In this document: in pieces, positions 15,070-28,007 of the stretch
How the letters are laid out: the number at the start of each line of letters is the position of its first letter
Position numbering within the stretch: position 1 is the stretch's first letter
Notes under the pieces: generated by a model
Seen by the model: only the letters and a program-made list of their open reading frames with translations
Database searches by the model: none
What the model was told of the DNA's origin: nothing
Position numbers and translations under genes: made by a program
Assembly (NCBI GenBank): GCA_963969495.1
Contig: OZ018318.1
Coordinates: forward strand, 177,810,246-177,874,245
DNA: 64,000 nt
Direction of reading: 5' to 3'
DNA from: Ceratothoa steindachneri
Taxonomy: Eukaryota; Arthropoda; Malacostraca; Isopoda; Cymothoidae

Positions 15070-16316
15070 ACATATGTCTCCATAACTATAATATAATCAC
15101 AGTCCTGGGGAGCAACAAACGACACAAAATTCATTGATTCAATAATCAAACAGCGCATATTTGTGTAAACCATGACAAATTCTTGTTGGCTTTTGATAAT
15201 TTTGATTGAGAGCAGGATAGCTACGTTTGGGCGAACATAACTCTCCTATGTGATATTCGGTTTATGATGGCTCATTGTCTAGTCTAAATTTCATTAAAGT
15301 ATTACTTAAAAGTCATCAAAGTTTGGGTAAACCTATCCTATTTAGGTTCACCCCGTACCTCCTTAAATGTTTGCTGCCCATGTAAAACTCGTCCAATAGA
15401 TTTGTAATGAACCCTAATTCCTCGTGGTAGAGAATGCTAAGACAGTTGTTAAAGTATGAATCTCTTCCATAGAGAATCTCCATCGCTCGTACTTTCGAAA
15501 CAATTATGGCAACCTTTCAGACTTTTTTGGACTTTGGAGATCACAGATGGCAGTTTTCTTCTCTAGCTTTGTTTATCTTCGACATAATTACTCTATCTGA
15601 CCACTACTAAGAGATTGCCCTCGAAGACACAGTTTTAACACACATCCATTTTGGTGTTAAAACTAAATTTGAATACTTATTAGGCAGTTAGTATTATCAA
15701 TATTGGTATAGTTGTCTCTGTGAAAATTCTCTGTGAACCGGCTTTAAAACTTCGCCTTCGCTTACAGAATTCTGAGGGGTAGGTTTGGTGAGTGCCCAGA
15801 TAAACAATAGTTTAGGGTCATCGGTTTTCCTCGCGGTCCCCTTAAAGCCACAACGTCAAACTGCAGCACCATAATGTTTTTATTCGTTAATAAAAAGATT
15901 ACTTTTTCTCGTTTTAAAGCAAAGCTGATTGTTTGTCCATAATAAAAGGTCTGATTACAAACTGAGAACCTTTAACTGATTTAGCGCAATTTTGGGTAAG
16001 GAATCGTGTTTCGGGAACTAACTCAAATTAAGTGAGATTAACTGTGAGTAATTTCATAAAATTTGCTAAGGTTACTTGTATTTATAGACTATTAGCTATA
16101 ACAATAATTACTTTTTCGAAGGAGCAAAATTATTCAAATCGACTCTCCAAATGGAAACTTTGATTATACCTTCATCGGTCATCGAATAGAAAGTGTGTCA
16201 GAAAAACATCACGATGTATTAATTTCGAGTGAGTAGAATTTCTAGAAAATTGCGGTCAAATAGATAATCAAGCAAATATGCGTTTCAATTTTATTGCAAT
16301 AAATTTAGAATATAAG
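15070..16316. other. Intron stretch, no recognised element
   Basis: Mixed AT-rich sequence between the mariner and family C copy 3. No coding signature or terminal repeat seen. Confidence 0.4.
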
Positions 16317-17705
16317 TATAGGGGAATCGTCCATCTCCTGTTCTCTCCCAGTTGAGTCACGAGACGGTGACCGCAAAAACTTCCGTGCCAGGAGACGTGG
16401 GTCAAGCTCGTAGCCAAACCCCTCACCAATCGCCTCTATGAGAAGCCGTACGGGTTTAAACATCAGGACCTCCCCTCTAGTGTATATTCAAATTCACCTC
16501 AAGTACGAATTTGGAGACGCTGTTCTCTCAAGCTCGAAGGCCAGCTGGAGCAGAGTTAAGACTTGCTAAGAAAAACCGTTGGAGTAAGAAGCCTCCTGCG
16601 GCCCATCTACAAGCCCCTTCCCTCCTACCCCTACCCCAGTGGGGTGACGAGGTATAAATACCGAGCACTTGGGAAAAAACGTGGTATAATACGTGAGTTG
16701 CCAGGCTACGAAGTCCCCGGCAATAGACGCCGGGCTACCAAGACTAGAACTAAGGGAACTAAGAAGAAACTCATCCTCGAGCTAGTCCCTAGTTATCAAA
16801 CTGAACAATAAGTTAACTTGTTTAAGTTTAACTTACTCTCGTTAGAGAGACTCCTCCTATTCTGGTGGATTCTAACGCCCAGGGATAGTCTTCACCCATG
16901 AGTAATTACGTAACAAAGAAGAAAAAGCTTCCACTCGAGCCCGTTACGCGGTGGCCCTAAAATTCTAAGTTAACTTGGTTTAGGAACCAAGCTCAAATGA
17001 TTCTCGTCAGAGAACCCCCCTCCTCCTTCCCCACTATTCTGGTGTATCACAAATCACTCTGATAGTCCTCGACCTTGAGGACTTCCAAAACGAAGAAGAA
17101 AAAACTCCTCTTCGAGCCAGTTACCCGGTGGTCACACCAAACTCTAAGTTAACTTGGTTTGAGAACCAAGTTTAACTTACTCTTGCCAGAGAGATCCCTC
17201 TATTCTGGTGCTTCCTAAAGCCCTGTGATAGTTCTTGCACTTGAAGAAGAAGATCCCCCTGAATACCGTATGGATCCCATCTGCTACACTCGCTAAAGGT
17301 CCTGGTGACTGCCAAGTCATCCAGTCCACCTCCAGCAATCTGGTCGAAGCACGCGTCAAATGACCCAGCAGATTCCTGTGGTGTCTGGGCTTATTGAGTT
17401 CAAGGTCAAACTCAAACCTACCGCCAAAGCAAACAAGGTATTTAAACTCCGGCAGAGACAATTAGCCTATTTCTTTTATATTGAAGTGAGCAGCCAGTTA
17501 ACCAATATTAGAGTGTCAAGTTAATTGAAGTCATTATTGTGTATTTTAAATTCATAGTATTTCTGTGGTTCATGTTTTTTTGGTGTAGTAAATTATTAAA
17601 TTTAAAATATATGTTTATTTTGGGATGATTCCTGTGCGTTTCTCTATATCCTTACGTGTTGAAGCGGCTCTTCCTTAAAAACAACAAAATTAGTACTCTT
17701 AGACA
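16317..17705 (+). repeat. Family C LTR-like repeat, copy 3 (near full length)
   Basis: Starts TATAGGGGAATCG (other copies have TGTAG) and ends near ctcttagaca at 17705, about 1.39 kb. It has the front block with gagtcacgag at about 16352, three near repeats built on aagttaacttggttt (about 16966, 17146 and a diverged one near 16810), and an AT-rich tail with ctgtggttcatgtt at about 17560 and tatccttacgtgttg at about 17648. These tail words are shared with copies 2 and 4 on the other strand. No clear flanking duplication (ataag against aaagc). No coding capacity. Confidence 0.65.
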
Positions 17706-18240
17706 AAAGCATACTTCAAAAAAGAAGTATATCACGACAAAAAGGTATACTTTGACAGAAGTATTACTCGATCTAAAACGTATTCTACGACAATAAGAAT
17801 AGAAAATAGTATTTCCATTATTTATTCAAATCATTCATGCGTCCATAGCTGAAATATACACCTAATTGTAAACTCCTACTCTGCGAAAGGAAATTAACTC
17901 ACTGGCGACATTAAAGCAAAGGGCAACAACTCTCATTCCAGAAAACCAACCTGACCCTATAGAGTATGACTTGAGAATTAAAAATGTCCTCGCTTGGAGA
18001 TAGTCACATTTGAAAAAAACTGCTGAAAGTTTTAAAAAATATGAATGATTAAGATAATATAAACTTTAATTCATTTTTTTAACTCACTGAAAACATTACG
18101 CAAACAAATGGCTAGCCTTTTCAGAGGATGAAATTGAGGGCATTTTTTTACCTACGAATTCTTCTCTACTTGGAATTTTGTGCGAAAAACTGTAGTTTAA
18201 CATACCTTAATAATCATGTTTATAAATTAATTGGATGTAC
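17706..18240. other. AT-rich intron stretch, nothing recognised
   Basis: No coding or repeat signature. The 5' end of the Tc1-like element that follows may start in here but no terminal repeat is visible. Confidence 0.4.
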
Positions 18241-18249
18241 ACTTATTTA

Positions 18250-18655
18250 CTTATTATTACAGTGGGAGAAAACCAAAGTTAACTGACAGGGATCATCATA
18301 CAGTAAAACAGATTGTTACCAAACATCACAAAACTGCAGAGGCAAAGATGACAGTGAAGCTGAATATCCATCTAATACACATTGTTTTATAACAACTATG
18401 CGCCCTGAAATTTACAAAGCATTCATGAAATCAAAGCAGTGTGGAATTCACTGGTACTAAAACCAAAGACAAAGTGCAAAATATATGGTGTCATGATCGC
18501 ACAACATGGAAAATTAATATGTAGAGCAATGTAATAATTATTGTTCAATCGATGAGCGTCTTTTTTTTCCCCACAAATAGCCGTGCTTATGTATGAAAAA
18601 GTACAAAAAAAAAATCGTACAATCTTTAATACTTGCTTCCTTCATCAAAAAGAAG
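18250..18655 (+). pseudogene. Tc1-like transposase, N-terminal half (interrupted)
   Basis: Translation gives SGRKPKLTDRDHHTVKQIVT followed by KHHKTAEAKMTVKLNIHL, the second helix-turn-helix of Tc1 transposases. Then come relics of the catalytic region (WCHDRTTW, and near 18570 FPTNSRAYV, matching the usual F-x-x-S-GRVYVWR segment). Stops and frame changes are frequent, and the first catalytic Asp segment is degraded. Homology stops at about 18655 in a Tc1 segment that normally reads into KHGGGSVMVW, and resumes at about 19807, so the gene is split by an insertion. Confidence 0.68.
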
Positions 18656-19806
18656 GTAAATTCGTAAAGGCTTGTGTAAAAGAACAATCTCTGACCCCCA
18701 TTCTCCAATTTATCGGAGACCAGGTGCTATTGGTATCGCGCCATGGACGACATCATTTCCTGTTCAAAGATTCTTGAAATTTCGACTCCTGTGCACGTTG
18801 GGAAAATATTTCCCAATCCTGTATACTCGTCCCAAGCCTCCCCCCGCCCCGGTAACAAGGTGTGAAAGAGCCGCTATGTCTTGCCCTTACTGCTAAATAA
18901 TGAATCAACTCCGCCTCTGGATTAAGATGTCTGGAGTTTGTGACTACTTTTTCCAAACTCCCCCTTCCTCCTCAGAATCGGGCATACAAATTCTCGAGCT
19001 ATTCTGTAGTTGAAGAGTCAAGCCCACACCTTCAAAGCCGTCCTTATTGTTTCGTCCCGTGCGCGTCCGTCAGACAGCAGCCTTCTTCATCCGTGATTTT
19101 ACCCAAGTCACTTGGTAGCTTCTGTGAGCGCAAGCCTTTGAATTTGCGCGACAGTCTCCCTTCGTTTAATCAAACCGAGGAAAATCTCCATCAAGTACCT
19201 TTGAGGAAAAGAAGATTCCTCTTCATTGAAATTACGAGACTTTCCACATTCCCCTTCAAACGTGACCTTTGATGTTTAGCTATCTTTATTGGAAGGTTGG
19301 TTCGGATCGTGTCCCGGCTGCCTCTTTCGGATCGTGCTCCACTTGCCTCATCGGATCGTTCCTCAATCGCCTCATCGCAAGAAGGACCTTCCTCGAAAGC
19401 AGCGACTAGTAAGACTGAAACTCCCCTCCATTATTAGTATTGTCAAGTTCATCCTTTTGATCTGAGCCTAGTTACATTAATCGATTAATTCCATTTGAGA
19501 ATCCCTCCTCATAATAATTATCAAGAGACTCTTTCAATCTAAATAATTCCTCTTTGCTTATTATTATTCTTATTTTGATCTGTGCAAATAAAATTATATT
19601 TTTGTTGTTTCATCTTTATCTAACCTTAAATGATACTCTCGCCCTATTAAAGTAAATCTCGCCAACAATTCATGCACTCTGTTTGATTATTAAGGAATTG
19701 AAACCTAACGCCTCAAGTGTGACCTCCTAGTTGGTCGTTAATCCCCTCGACCAGTCTTTCAACAGTTCGCGTTGCAGTAGATGATTAAGTCAACCCCCAC
19801 ATAATA
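18656..19806. mobile_element. Insertion of about 1.15 kb splitting the Tc1-like transposase, probably a solo LTR
   Basis: GC-richer than its surroundings, with an AATAAA-type signal near 19586 and no recognisable protein. The frames at 18672-18896 and 18940-19272 look like nothing I know. A short tandem motif ggatcgt...gcct/gcctca repeats three times at about 19300-19375. Size, base composition and polyadenylation signal suggest an LTR of a family different from A, B and C. I could not identify exact ends or a clean target duplication, so the class is inference. Confidence 0.5.
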
Positions 19807-20235
19807 TAGGAATAGTGTATGGTATAGAGTGGTTTTACCAGGACAGCTTGGGTTGGTATATACAACAATTATCTAGACATTCTATAGGACGAAGTTCTTA
19901 CTAGTATACTATATACAGACAGCGCCATTTTTCAAGATAATTAATACGCCCTTTTTAGAGTGCCATAAAAGTTCAGTGTTGGTTTAAGGAGAATCGGAAT
20001 CTAATCCAACATATTCCATGCCTAGCACAGTCAACTGATCTAAACATCATTAAACAATTATAGGCATTTTGGGAGCAGAGAGTGCGAAGCAGATTTCCAC
20101 CTCCTTGATTATAGAAGCAATTGGAACATTTCCACCAAAGAATAACGCAACATTCCGCTGTAAATCCTAAAGAGGTTGAATGATTGTATCTCACAAAGGA
20201 TTGCAACTGTACTAAATGCAAATGCTGGACCACGA
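19807..20235 (+). pseudogene. Tc1-like transposase, C-terminal half
   Basis: Resumes with a SVMVW-like stretch at 19810, then a relic of the second catalytic region (PFFKIINTPF near 19930, corresponding to FQxDNAPxH), followed in shifting frames by WFKENRNLIQHIP, then QSTDLNIIKQL and EQRVRSRFPPP. The last two correspond to the QSPDLNPIE and RRV-R-PP motifs of Tc1. The third catalytic residue falls in the degraded DLNIIK segment. It ends about 20235. Several frame changes and stops make it inactive. The long minus-strand open frame over the same bases (19973-20413) is a shadow. Confidence 0.68.
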
Positions 20236-20239
20236 CCTT

Positions 20240-21736
20240 GTTGCTAAGTAAATATAGTGTATCGGTCAAGTGGTAACATGCGTCAAAATAATTACTGAAT
20301 TGCCATGATTTAAGAGGAACTGTGTGAGAGGTAATGATATTAAATAAAAGTGAAACTTTATAAATGTATCTATAGGAAAAAGATAAAGTACAGTGACAGA
20401 GATCGCCAAGCATTAAAATTATTTTTTTAGAATAAGCATAGGATTGTGCACGAAAAAATTACTTCAGAATCATACCAATCTCTCTCTGACTCATTCTTAA
20501 AAAATAAAATAATTCGAGAGTTTTATATAGCTGCATACTAGTATTGCAGTGCCATTGCCGAATCAATCCTTTTTAATCTTAATATTAAAAAAAAAACTAA
20601 GGATAAAAGAATAGAATGTGATTTAGTTTACCGAATCGCTTTCTACACCTTTTCCATACCCACGACATGTTAACTTAGTGAAATAGACGGAAGTTTTGAA
20701 TTTTTACAGCTTTTTTCTCACTAAGGTTAGCCTTTTATGTTTTGGGAGGCATATCCTGCACGTAATTATCTTGGTTATGCTGGAGAAGTAAATAGGAGAA
20801 TTAGTGTTAGTGGAATTGTTAGTTTTGACTAACTGGTTATATTCTACAAAAGGACCATTGTTAACAATAGTTTCCTGGTCTAACAATAGGAAAATCTGTC
20901 CATGCACAACCCAATAATTGTTAACTACTGACAGAGAAAGCAGGATAGGTAATTGGAAGACATGGATTTTCTTCCAAGACTGCAGAATCTTAAATTATCG
21001 AATATCTGTGATTTTGTATTGGAGCAGGATGGAGATAACGCTTTCCTCCTCCAGCATGGATGATGGAACTGAAAGATGTTTCGTTTTAAGAATAGTTCAA
21101 AGTTTCAGTAATTACTGTGAAAGAAGTTGAGTCAATTTCCTGAAACATTAAACAACTATTGCTGCCAAAGTTGGACAAAATCCCTATTTATTGAATAATG
21201 AACTTGCATTTAACATTGTGCTTTCTTTTTTTATTTCACTCCATGTAAGTATATACTTTTCCAATGTTACTGTCGAATCTTGCAAATCTTCACCGATTAA
21301 AAGAAACAAAGGTGTTAAATGTGCGTACACTTTTTTTTGTCAACGGAATTTCAATTGGAAAAATCTCAAAAACAAGAAGCATTAACCTAAGCACTACCCA
21401 TTGGCTCTCATATGGTACAGCCATATTTTCAAATAATTTCTCTCTTTGCGTTTCCTGATGGTACACTTATAGAAGACAGAGTTTTAAATATTTTGCTCCT
21501 ACTGTGTAGTGGAATGTCTCATCTAAATTCTAAAAGATCCCTGAGAACAGTTTTTATATGGGACTTATGTTCTTAATATGATGCACACTGAAGATCTCAC
21601 ACAACAGTTAAAGTGCAAAAGAGTTAAAATATTATGAAGAGATACGTGTAAGATATGTCACATGAACAGTATTCTTTTTTCCATTTATGAATATTGTAGT
21701 GAAAATGTTTAGTAGAAGACTATGTATCATACTTAC
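20240..21736. other. Intron stretch adjacent to exon 5, nothing recognised
   Basis: AT-rich. Several open frames of 60-70 codons lack any recognisable motif. The 3' terminal repeat of the Tc1-like element may lie at its left end. Confidence 0.4.
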
Positions 21737-21878
21737 AGTGAACGCTGAGTGCGAGTGATCGCTCTAAGGACGTCTCCGTCTCTGAGTTTTGGCCCCTGCA
21801 TGTAATCTTGGTGCCATCGTCTGGCGGGGTTGGGATCAGCGTCAGGCTGCTCTTCGTTACATTGCCATCGGCCGTTGT
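21737..21878 (-). CDS. Sidestep-like receptor, exon 5 of 6 (rest of third Ig domain)
   Basis: Exon of 142 nt (47 codons plus 1 nt). It encodes TTADGNVTKSSLTLIPTPPD followed by DGTKITCRGQNSE, with the second Cys of the third Ig domain, and ends SLALSVH. The sequence GNVTKSSLTLIPTP followed by the C-R-x-x-N motif is highly characteristic of the sidestep family. Acceptor CTTTTAG and donor GTAAGT. The final T joins AT of exon 6 to make Tyr. The GC content is clearly higher than in the surrounding intron, as expected for a constrained exon in an AT-rich genome. Confidence 0.9.
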
Positions 21879-23472
21879 CTAAAAGGAAGAAGGATATCAT
21901 TCCATGTATGTATGACCATTGGGAAAATTAAAAAAAATATTATCCTAATTCCCTTAAACTATATCTTTAAATGTCCTAAGCCCTATAAATCGTCGTTTTT
22001 CTTCATCCTACGAATAATCTTCATCCTTGGTTCCGGGGTACTCGTTGGCTTCTTTCCATTCCAACATTAGCTTGTGTGACCTACACTTTTATGTTAACGG
22101 AGAGTTAAAGCTAATCTGGTCACAAATAAGAATTATCCATTAATGGAACATTATATATTTTAATTATTTAAAAATAACTATCCGATAATTCGAAGAAAAT
22201 GGTTTTAATAAGAGAGATTGCAATAATTATGAGCGTAAAATATTAAGAAATAGCAAACATGGTCCAAAGTTTCCTGCCCGTTTTATTCTTTAATTACTTT
22301 TTTATCTTCTCATTTGGTTCTGGCACTTAAGGGGGTATCACATTTCATCTTGAGTAATTTCACCTTGTTTCTTTCAAACTTCGCATTTTTTGGCTTTGTA
22401 TATCATTTTATTGCAAAATTTATAAACTTTTTCATGGTATATTTATTACTTTAGCAACATTGCTATAACATAGTGAAAATTAAGATAATGCAAAATTGTA
22501 TACATATGTGGAAAATTTTTCTTAGATTTTTAAAGTTCATTTGTGAAAAACAAACAAAACTATACCATTGATTTCTTATTTCAAATTTTATGCACTCTTT
22601 TACACTATTTATTCTGTTTATGCAACATGAATAGAACCTAGTGATAATTATGATAATTCAAAATTTTATACATTCATGGAAATTCTCCATAGATCTTTCA
22701 AAACGCAAAACTATACCATGGGATTTTAAATATTTGCTAAAAGAATAACTGGTTTATATTTTTAGGATCATTCAAATATAGATTGAACTAAATTCTTAGG
22801 GCATTCTGAACAACTCTACTATTCACCTAACACCCTCCCTCTACTCCAACTGAGAACAAAGCCTATAGTTGATCTTGTCCGACAAAATATATATTTTAGT
22901 CCACCATTAACATAAAATTTAACAGAACTAAAGCAAATTGATTTCAAATAATAACTAAATCATATATACATATTTTGGTTGTAAATTGAGTTGAATTGCT
23001 TAATTTTTAGTAATTTTATAGCCATTTATATGATATCAGGTTTCAAGGGGGGTTCTGAAAGAACCCCCTGTATCTCAAAAACAGCGCTGTTGTAGGTTAT
23101 TATGATTTTGGTGAGTCTATAAGGGATTTTAATTATCTTTAATTTCTTATATGTTAATCTAACGTAGTTTAAAGTAAAAAAATTAAATGTGGTATCGCCA
23201 AAATCGATATACCATATGTGGCTGGTTTATGTATCTATTAGATAAATGTGAAAGAGGAAGAGAATAATCTTTTTTGGTTCCAACTCGAATATGATTCTGG
23301 GCCTAAAATAAATTAAATATGGAACTTATAGCTGAAAAAAAGGAACACGATTCAAAAATATCCAATACACTTAAAAGTATTCAGTTATGCGGTAAAGCAA
23401 TGTCTCTCCATTCTTAGCAAAGAGCAATAGGATATAGGCTCTTTGGGGCTATCCAAAAAAGTCCCTACTCAC
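21879..23472. other. Intron 4-5 of the receptor (1.6 kb)
   Basis: AT-rich intron with GT/AG borders. Apart from the hairpin at 23048-23068 no element is visible. Confidence 0.6.
23048..23068. repeat. Short perfect hairpin in an intron
   Basis: GGGGGTTC, five-base loop, GAACCCCC. Eight paired bases, mostly G-C, unusual in this AT-rich intron. No function assigned. Confidence 0.6.
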
Positions 23473-23624
23473 CTCTTCAGTCGTTCCATCTATTCTCATC
23501 GTCCCCTTGAGCCAGGTTATAGAAGGAGGGGGCCGAGACCCCACTACCTCACAAATAAAAGTGTAATTTCTGCCAGCAGAGAGCGGGTCTTCAGGACCAA
23601 CCATATTAAGCAACAATGGAGGAA
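23473..23624 (-). CDS. Sidestep-like receptor, exon 4 of 6 (start of third Ig domain)
   Basis: Exon of 152 nt (2 nt plus 50 codons). The peptide begins PPLLLNMVGPEDPLSAGR, then NYTFICEVVGSRPPPSITWLKG with the Ig Cys, the proline-rich turn and the core Trp, and ends RIDGTTEE. Acceptor TGTTTTTCAG and donor GTGAGT. It ends at a codon boundary (phase 0) and joins exon 5, which begins TTADGNVTKSS. The join from the third Ig strand C to strand E is what a complete Ig domain needs. The intron to exon 3 is only 872 bp, the shortest in the gene, and holds no recognisable element. Confidence 0.9.
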
Positions 23625-24496
23625 CTGAAAAACAAATTACATGGAATAAGTTTTTTTTGCTACACTTCTTCAATTTTTAACGCGTCTTCGCCAAATAAAA
23701 AGTGTGTTCCCATTATAAAAAGTGTCGTCCACTAAATATAAGTTATTAAGAACGATAAAAAGAGTGACTCTGAAAAGTAAAATGTAAAACATATCACTAA
23801 TTTAGGAAAAATGTTAGAATTTTTCAAGAAATGTTATAATTCGATAGGGCAAGTGAAGTAAATCCATATTTTAAAAGATTGACTTAAATTCACCATTTCT
23901 GACGGTATTTTAAGAAAGTACTTTCATATACTGAGGCATTTTACTCAAAGATTTTACAAACTATTCTTCAATTTTCATCTTTTTCTTCTTTAAATGATGT
24001 GTAAGCTTATTTTGCGGATTATTGCGGATGCTGATACAAATAATTGCTAGCGTTAACAAACTTGCTCTACACACATATCTTCTATTTAGCTGATTCAAGT
24101 ATTACTTCCACGCATTAACATAATGTTGTACCAAATCTAAAATAGTTTAAAAATATGTTTAATAGAAATTATAAAAAATACGCATATTTAGTCTTGTTTC
24201 CTACATCCATTTATTCGTACCAAAGATTTCTTGTGTGGATAAAGATAACTAGCATTCTCTCGTATCTTCAATATTCATATACTCGTATGATCAAACAGAT
24301 ACTGACTCATATTTGTCACGAAACCGTTTTGCATCTTAACAGCCACGGTCTCTTGGTCTTTTTTATAGAGGGTCTTTTTATGGTGACACTAAGGCGATGT
24401 ATAATCGATAAAAAGCTACAGATCTAATTTTGGGAATGAGCCAAAAACAGCTGTTAAATGAATGGTGAGAGATTCATAAATGAGAGTAAAACTCAC
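23625..24496. other. Intron 3-4 of the receptor (872 bp)
   Basis: AT-rich, GT/AG bounded, no recognised element. A 90-codon plus-strand frame at 24155-24427 has no known motif. Confidence 0.6.
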
Positions 24497-24769
24497 GATT
24501 CATGTCGATCCTCACTCTCTCGGCCATGGGTGATGTTTGGTTTTTGGTGTTCGATGCCTCGCACGTCACTGACTTCATCATGTCGTTGCGAGTAAAGGGA
24601 CCAAGACTCACGGTGTTGGAAACTCTCTTGTTTTTTCGCCGTTTCCATGATGGCAAGTTACGAATCTTGTGTCCTGCTTCCTGTGTAATACCCTTTTCCT
24701 CCGGAACATCCATCTCTTTGTCAATAATGTGGTCTCCATAGAACCAGTAAATGCGAGGAAGCGGCCGAC
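24497..24769 (-). CDS. Sidestep-like receptor, exon 3 of 6 (rest of second Ig domain)
   Basis: Exon of 273 nt (2 nt, 90 codons, 1 nt). The peptide starts GRPLPRIYWFYGDHIID, giving the Ig core Trp. It has a basic insert (SWKRRKNKRVSN) in the middle, then the strand E-F region NTVSLGPFTRNDMMKSVTCEASN with the second Cys of the disulfide. It ends ERVRIDMN. Acceptor TCTCCTCAG and donor GTGAGT are good. The last base C plus TT of the next exon gives Leu (DMN-L-PPLL). Sidestep proteins have five Ig domains and a fibronectin type III domain in the extracellular part; this exon completes the second Ig. The basic stretch of about 15 residues looks like a loop between strands and I could not assign a role to it. 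Confidence 0.9.
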
Positions 24770-26124
24770 CTGAGGAGAAAAATTAGACAAATCAAGGGTG
24801 TGTAGTGCGTGTATAAAGAGACTAAAGATTGCCTTATGCTTTCTCCTACGTTGTATGTATACACAGTGCTCTTCTCTTTCATTATTTTACGCCTAAACCC
24901 AGATAATACAGCATATTATGGTGATGCTTATTGCTGTCAGAATGAGAAGAAGATTGAAGATAAGAGAGATGTTCTAATGTCATACTTAATGATTCCCAGA
25001 GAAAGAGGTAGTGGCGATAAAGGAGTAGTGCCTTTTTTAAAGTTTAACTTGCATAGCACACAACATTTCAAAATAAAACGATCCTCAAAATTATAATATT
25101 GTATACTTGTTGGGATTAAAAATGAGCGTATCTACTTAGAAAAATTAAGGTTCTACCCAAATGTTTCTCTTTAGCCTGTTTAAAATGACTCAATGCAGGG
25201 TCGAATGCGCTGTAACGCACTTGAGAGAAAGCAGAAGTACATTGCATTGTAGGCACATAATACACAAAAAAGTTTAAACGTTTTTTACGTAATTGTTCCT
25301 TGCGTCGTCGGCTCATGTTTGTGTATCGATCGTCTTCCTAATTTTATTTTCGTTGCAACTTTTTTTAATTATTTTATTATAAGAATTTGGGTGAATTGAA
25401 GTTAAGTTAGTCTCAGGAACTAATTATTTCAAACTAAAAAATGGTTTAGTTAAAGGTTGTAAACATATTTATGGGCCTATATTTAACATCTTTAGAATGG
25501 CTAATCATATAACGTTTGAGTCATAGGTTTCCTAATGTATACATGTCAACACTGTACCTCATGGTATTGATTTATAATTAAATTGTATCGATTACGAGGG
25601 GAATTAATGTTGAGCTATCCTTAAGAAAACAGTTTGTTGAGTATATTATAAAGAACTGACAGTGTCCGACGTTTATTGTGATTGTGATCAGTGATAAGTG
25701 TAAATTTGCGCTTAATATACTTCTATAAGGAATTAAGCCATGCAACTTGAGAAAGAAAATGAATCACCATCGAAAGGTTTCGGGCGGAAAATCGAGATAT
25801 GCAAGGGTCGTCAACGAGAGACTATTCTTGTCACAGTAGCGCGAATTTAACTTGTATATGTATCACAAGACTGTCACTCGTCGCTAGAGTAAAGTGAAAC
25901 TAATACCACACTCATTGGTACGAAACAAATAGGGAGTAAATTTAATAAACGGCTAGGTTGCCCTACACTAGTTACCAGGATTTTGTTGACTACTGAGAAA
26001 TGGAAGAGTTCTTTTCACTGAGGAAAGAACACTTAACTTGTTTTGTTTTGGGGGGAAGCAACATGCAAATTGCTGTACAGGTCAAAGATTAAATCTCACA
26101 TGCACAAAGAGGAAGAAGCAAATA
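24770..26124. other. Intron stretch between exon 3 and the family B element
   Basis: AT-rich. The open frames at 24809-25096 and 25116-25316 have no recognisable family motifs. Confidence 0.4.
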
Positions 26125-26129
26125 TGGAG

Positions 26130-27448
26130 TGTCTAGGTTTATTGAGTGGGCAATCTCAGTCCCACTTCCTAGACATATATTTTATTACTGCACCAAGGTG
26201 AAGTGGAGGTGAAGTGTAGCCAATACACCTACCGTGGCTACTTCCGGTGAATAAGATTAACCCCGGTGCGTCCCTTTTGATCAAAATTAAGAGAAGGATC
26301 CCATGAGTGTGTTCTCACTCAATAAAAGCCAGTCATTGGTGGACTTGCGTAATACTGAGATTTAAGCTGAGTGGATTGCTTAATAATTGGCAAAGGATCG
26401 TCCAAAATAGTTAAACAACAGATACAAAAATAACCTTTAAATATACATGAATTAGAAATATGAAACAGCGTATATACTCGTATGTATAAATATAATTAAT
26501 CTTTGCACTGAATAAATAAGTCTACACAATGTCGTGGGGATTACACTTGAAAATTAATCACTAGGATGCTTGCGTCTTAAAGGCGCCAACAGAATGAATT
26601 GAATAATATTATTGAATTAAGCACTGAATTAATCATTTCTAATACTCGAAGTTATAAGCTCGGATGGGAACTCTAGTTAACGAATAAACTGGTGAAGTTA
26701 GGGGTAGAGATAATTCACTTTAAAGATACCTTTGAGTGCGTAAGTATTTTGAGAATGACGGTGAAGATCTTCTTCTGGTGACGATGATCGCACTTAGCCG
26801 GCTGTACGAGATAACCGAATAGTAAGGTAATCCTAGATCGGTGATATAATGATCCTATGCCGGATCACGAATAGAGAAATCTGCAGAGGGCGGTCCTCTG
26901 TAACCTTTAACTCTAAAGGGGTAAGAGGGTCTTCGAGAAGTTTTGCACCTACAAGTACCGTGACGGCAACACACACATTCCCCGAAGTTTTTTTTACAAC
27001 AGGCGAACTTTTTCATTTGTGGGACTAGCTCTCCACACACAAGGTAGGCCCAAGATTTTGTGCCTGACTCCAGGGAGAGTTTTCCCTTATATTTCCCTCA
27101 CGAGCAAAACTTGAAAGAGAGAGTACCTGATTCTCATAAAATTATTATTGCTGCGCGAAAGACCTTTTTATCTGCTGCCAGACAGAGTAAATTCTTGACA
27201 CCTTCGAGCTATCCTTGCTCGACGTCGTGGTTTACAACGGATCGAAAACTCGGCCCTTCTTCGGCTCAGGTATCTTTAACGGCAGACATTTTCCTGAGCG
27301 TCCGGCCGCCAATTTGGTCTTCTCTTTGGTGCGAAAAGGGGCGGAGGGAATTCAAGGCAAAAGGCGAATTTTGAATACGGGAGGGACACGCCGCTTGTGT
27401 CGGGGTATTCCTGCGTACACTAATGTACGTGGTATTTAGGCTACTACA
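26130..27448 (-). repeat. Left (3') LTR of the family B element
   Basis: 1319 bp, TGTC to ACA, matching the solo LTR at 566-1986 but about 100 bp shorter through internal deletions (for example, the segment matching 1310-1410 is absent near 26870). Confidence 0.85.
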
Positions 27449-28007
27449 TCCTAACCCGTATTGAAAGACATTATTCTGACGTGTAATTAAGAATAATGTA
27501 TACCTTTAACATTGAATATACGAACAACACAATAAAAATACAAAACAAAACGGGCCCTCAACGAATACAGGAACAACATAAAATAATGATGAAGGCAAAG
27601 GAAACTCACAGGTCATATACAGGAAACTCCTGAATAATTAAGAGCTGATGCCTAAGTAAAAAAGAAATAAATGATTATATTTGATACATTAATCCGGGTA
27701 GTATTATATAAGAATCACATGCAAAAAATCCGAAAAAAATAAAAAATTAATCACGGCAGTTATAGAGCGTGTCGGATTATCAATTTTACAAATATAACAT
27801 ATGAATAATTAGTGGGTGGACACTAAACCTTAAACTAAAACTTACATATCTATAATACCGATTATTAACAAAGATTCACTGGGCTCGTCTACCGGGTTTC
27901 TAGACAAACTATCCGCGAGGACATTAAGAAATCTCTTTAGGTATCGGATATCCTATTAATATTCGGATAATAACAGGGCTCAACGCACGAGTCTTCCATT
28001 GTGACCC

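Noticed and set aside
19973..20413. 146-codon minus-strand frame
   Set aside because: Antisense to the Tc1-like C-terminal relic, which has recognisable family motifs on the plus strand.
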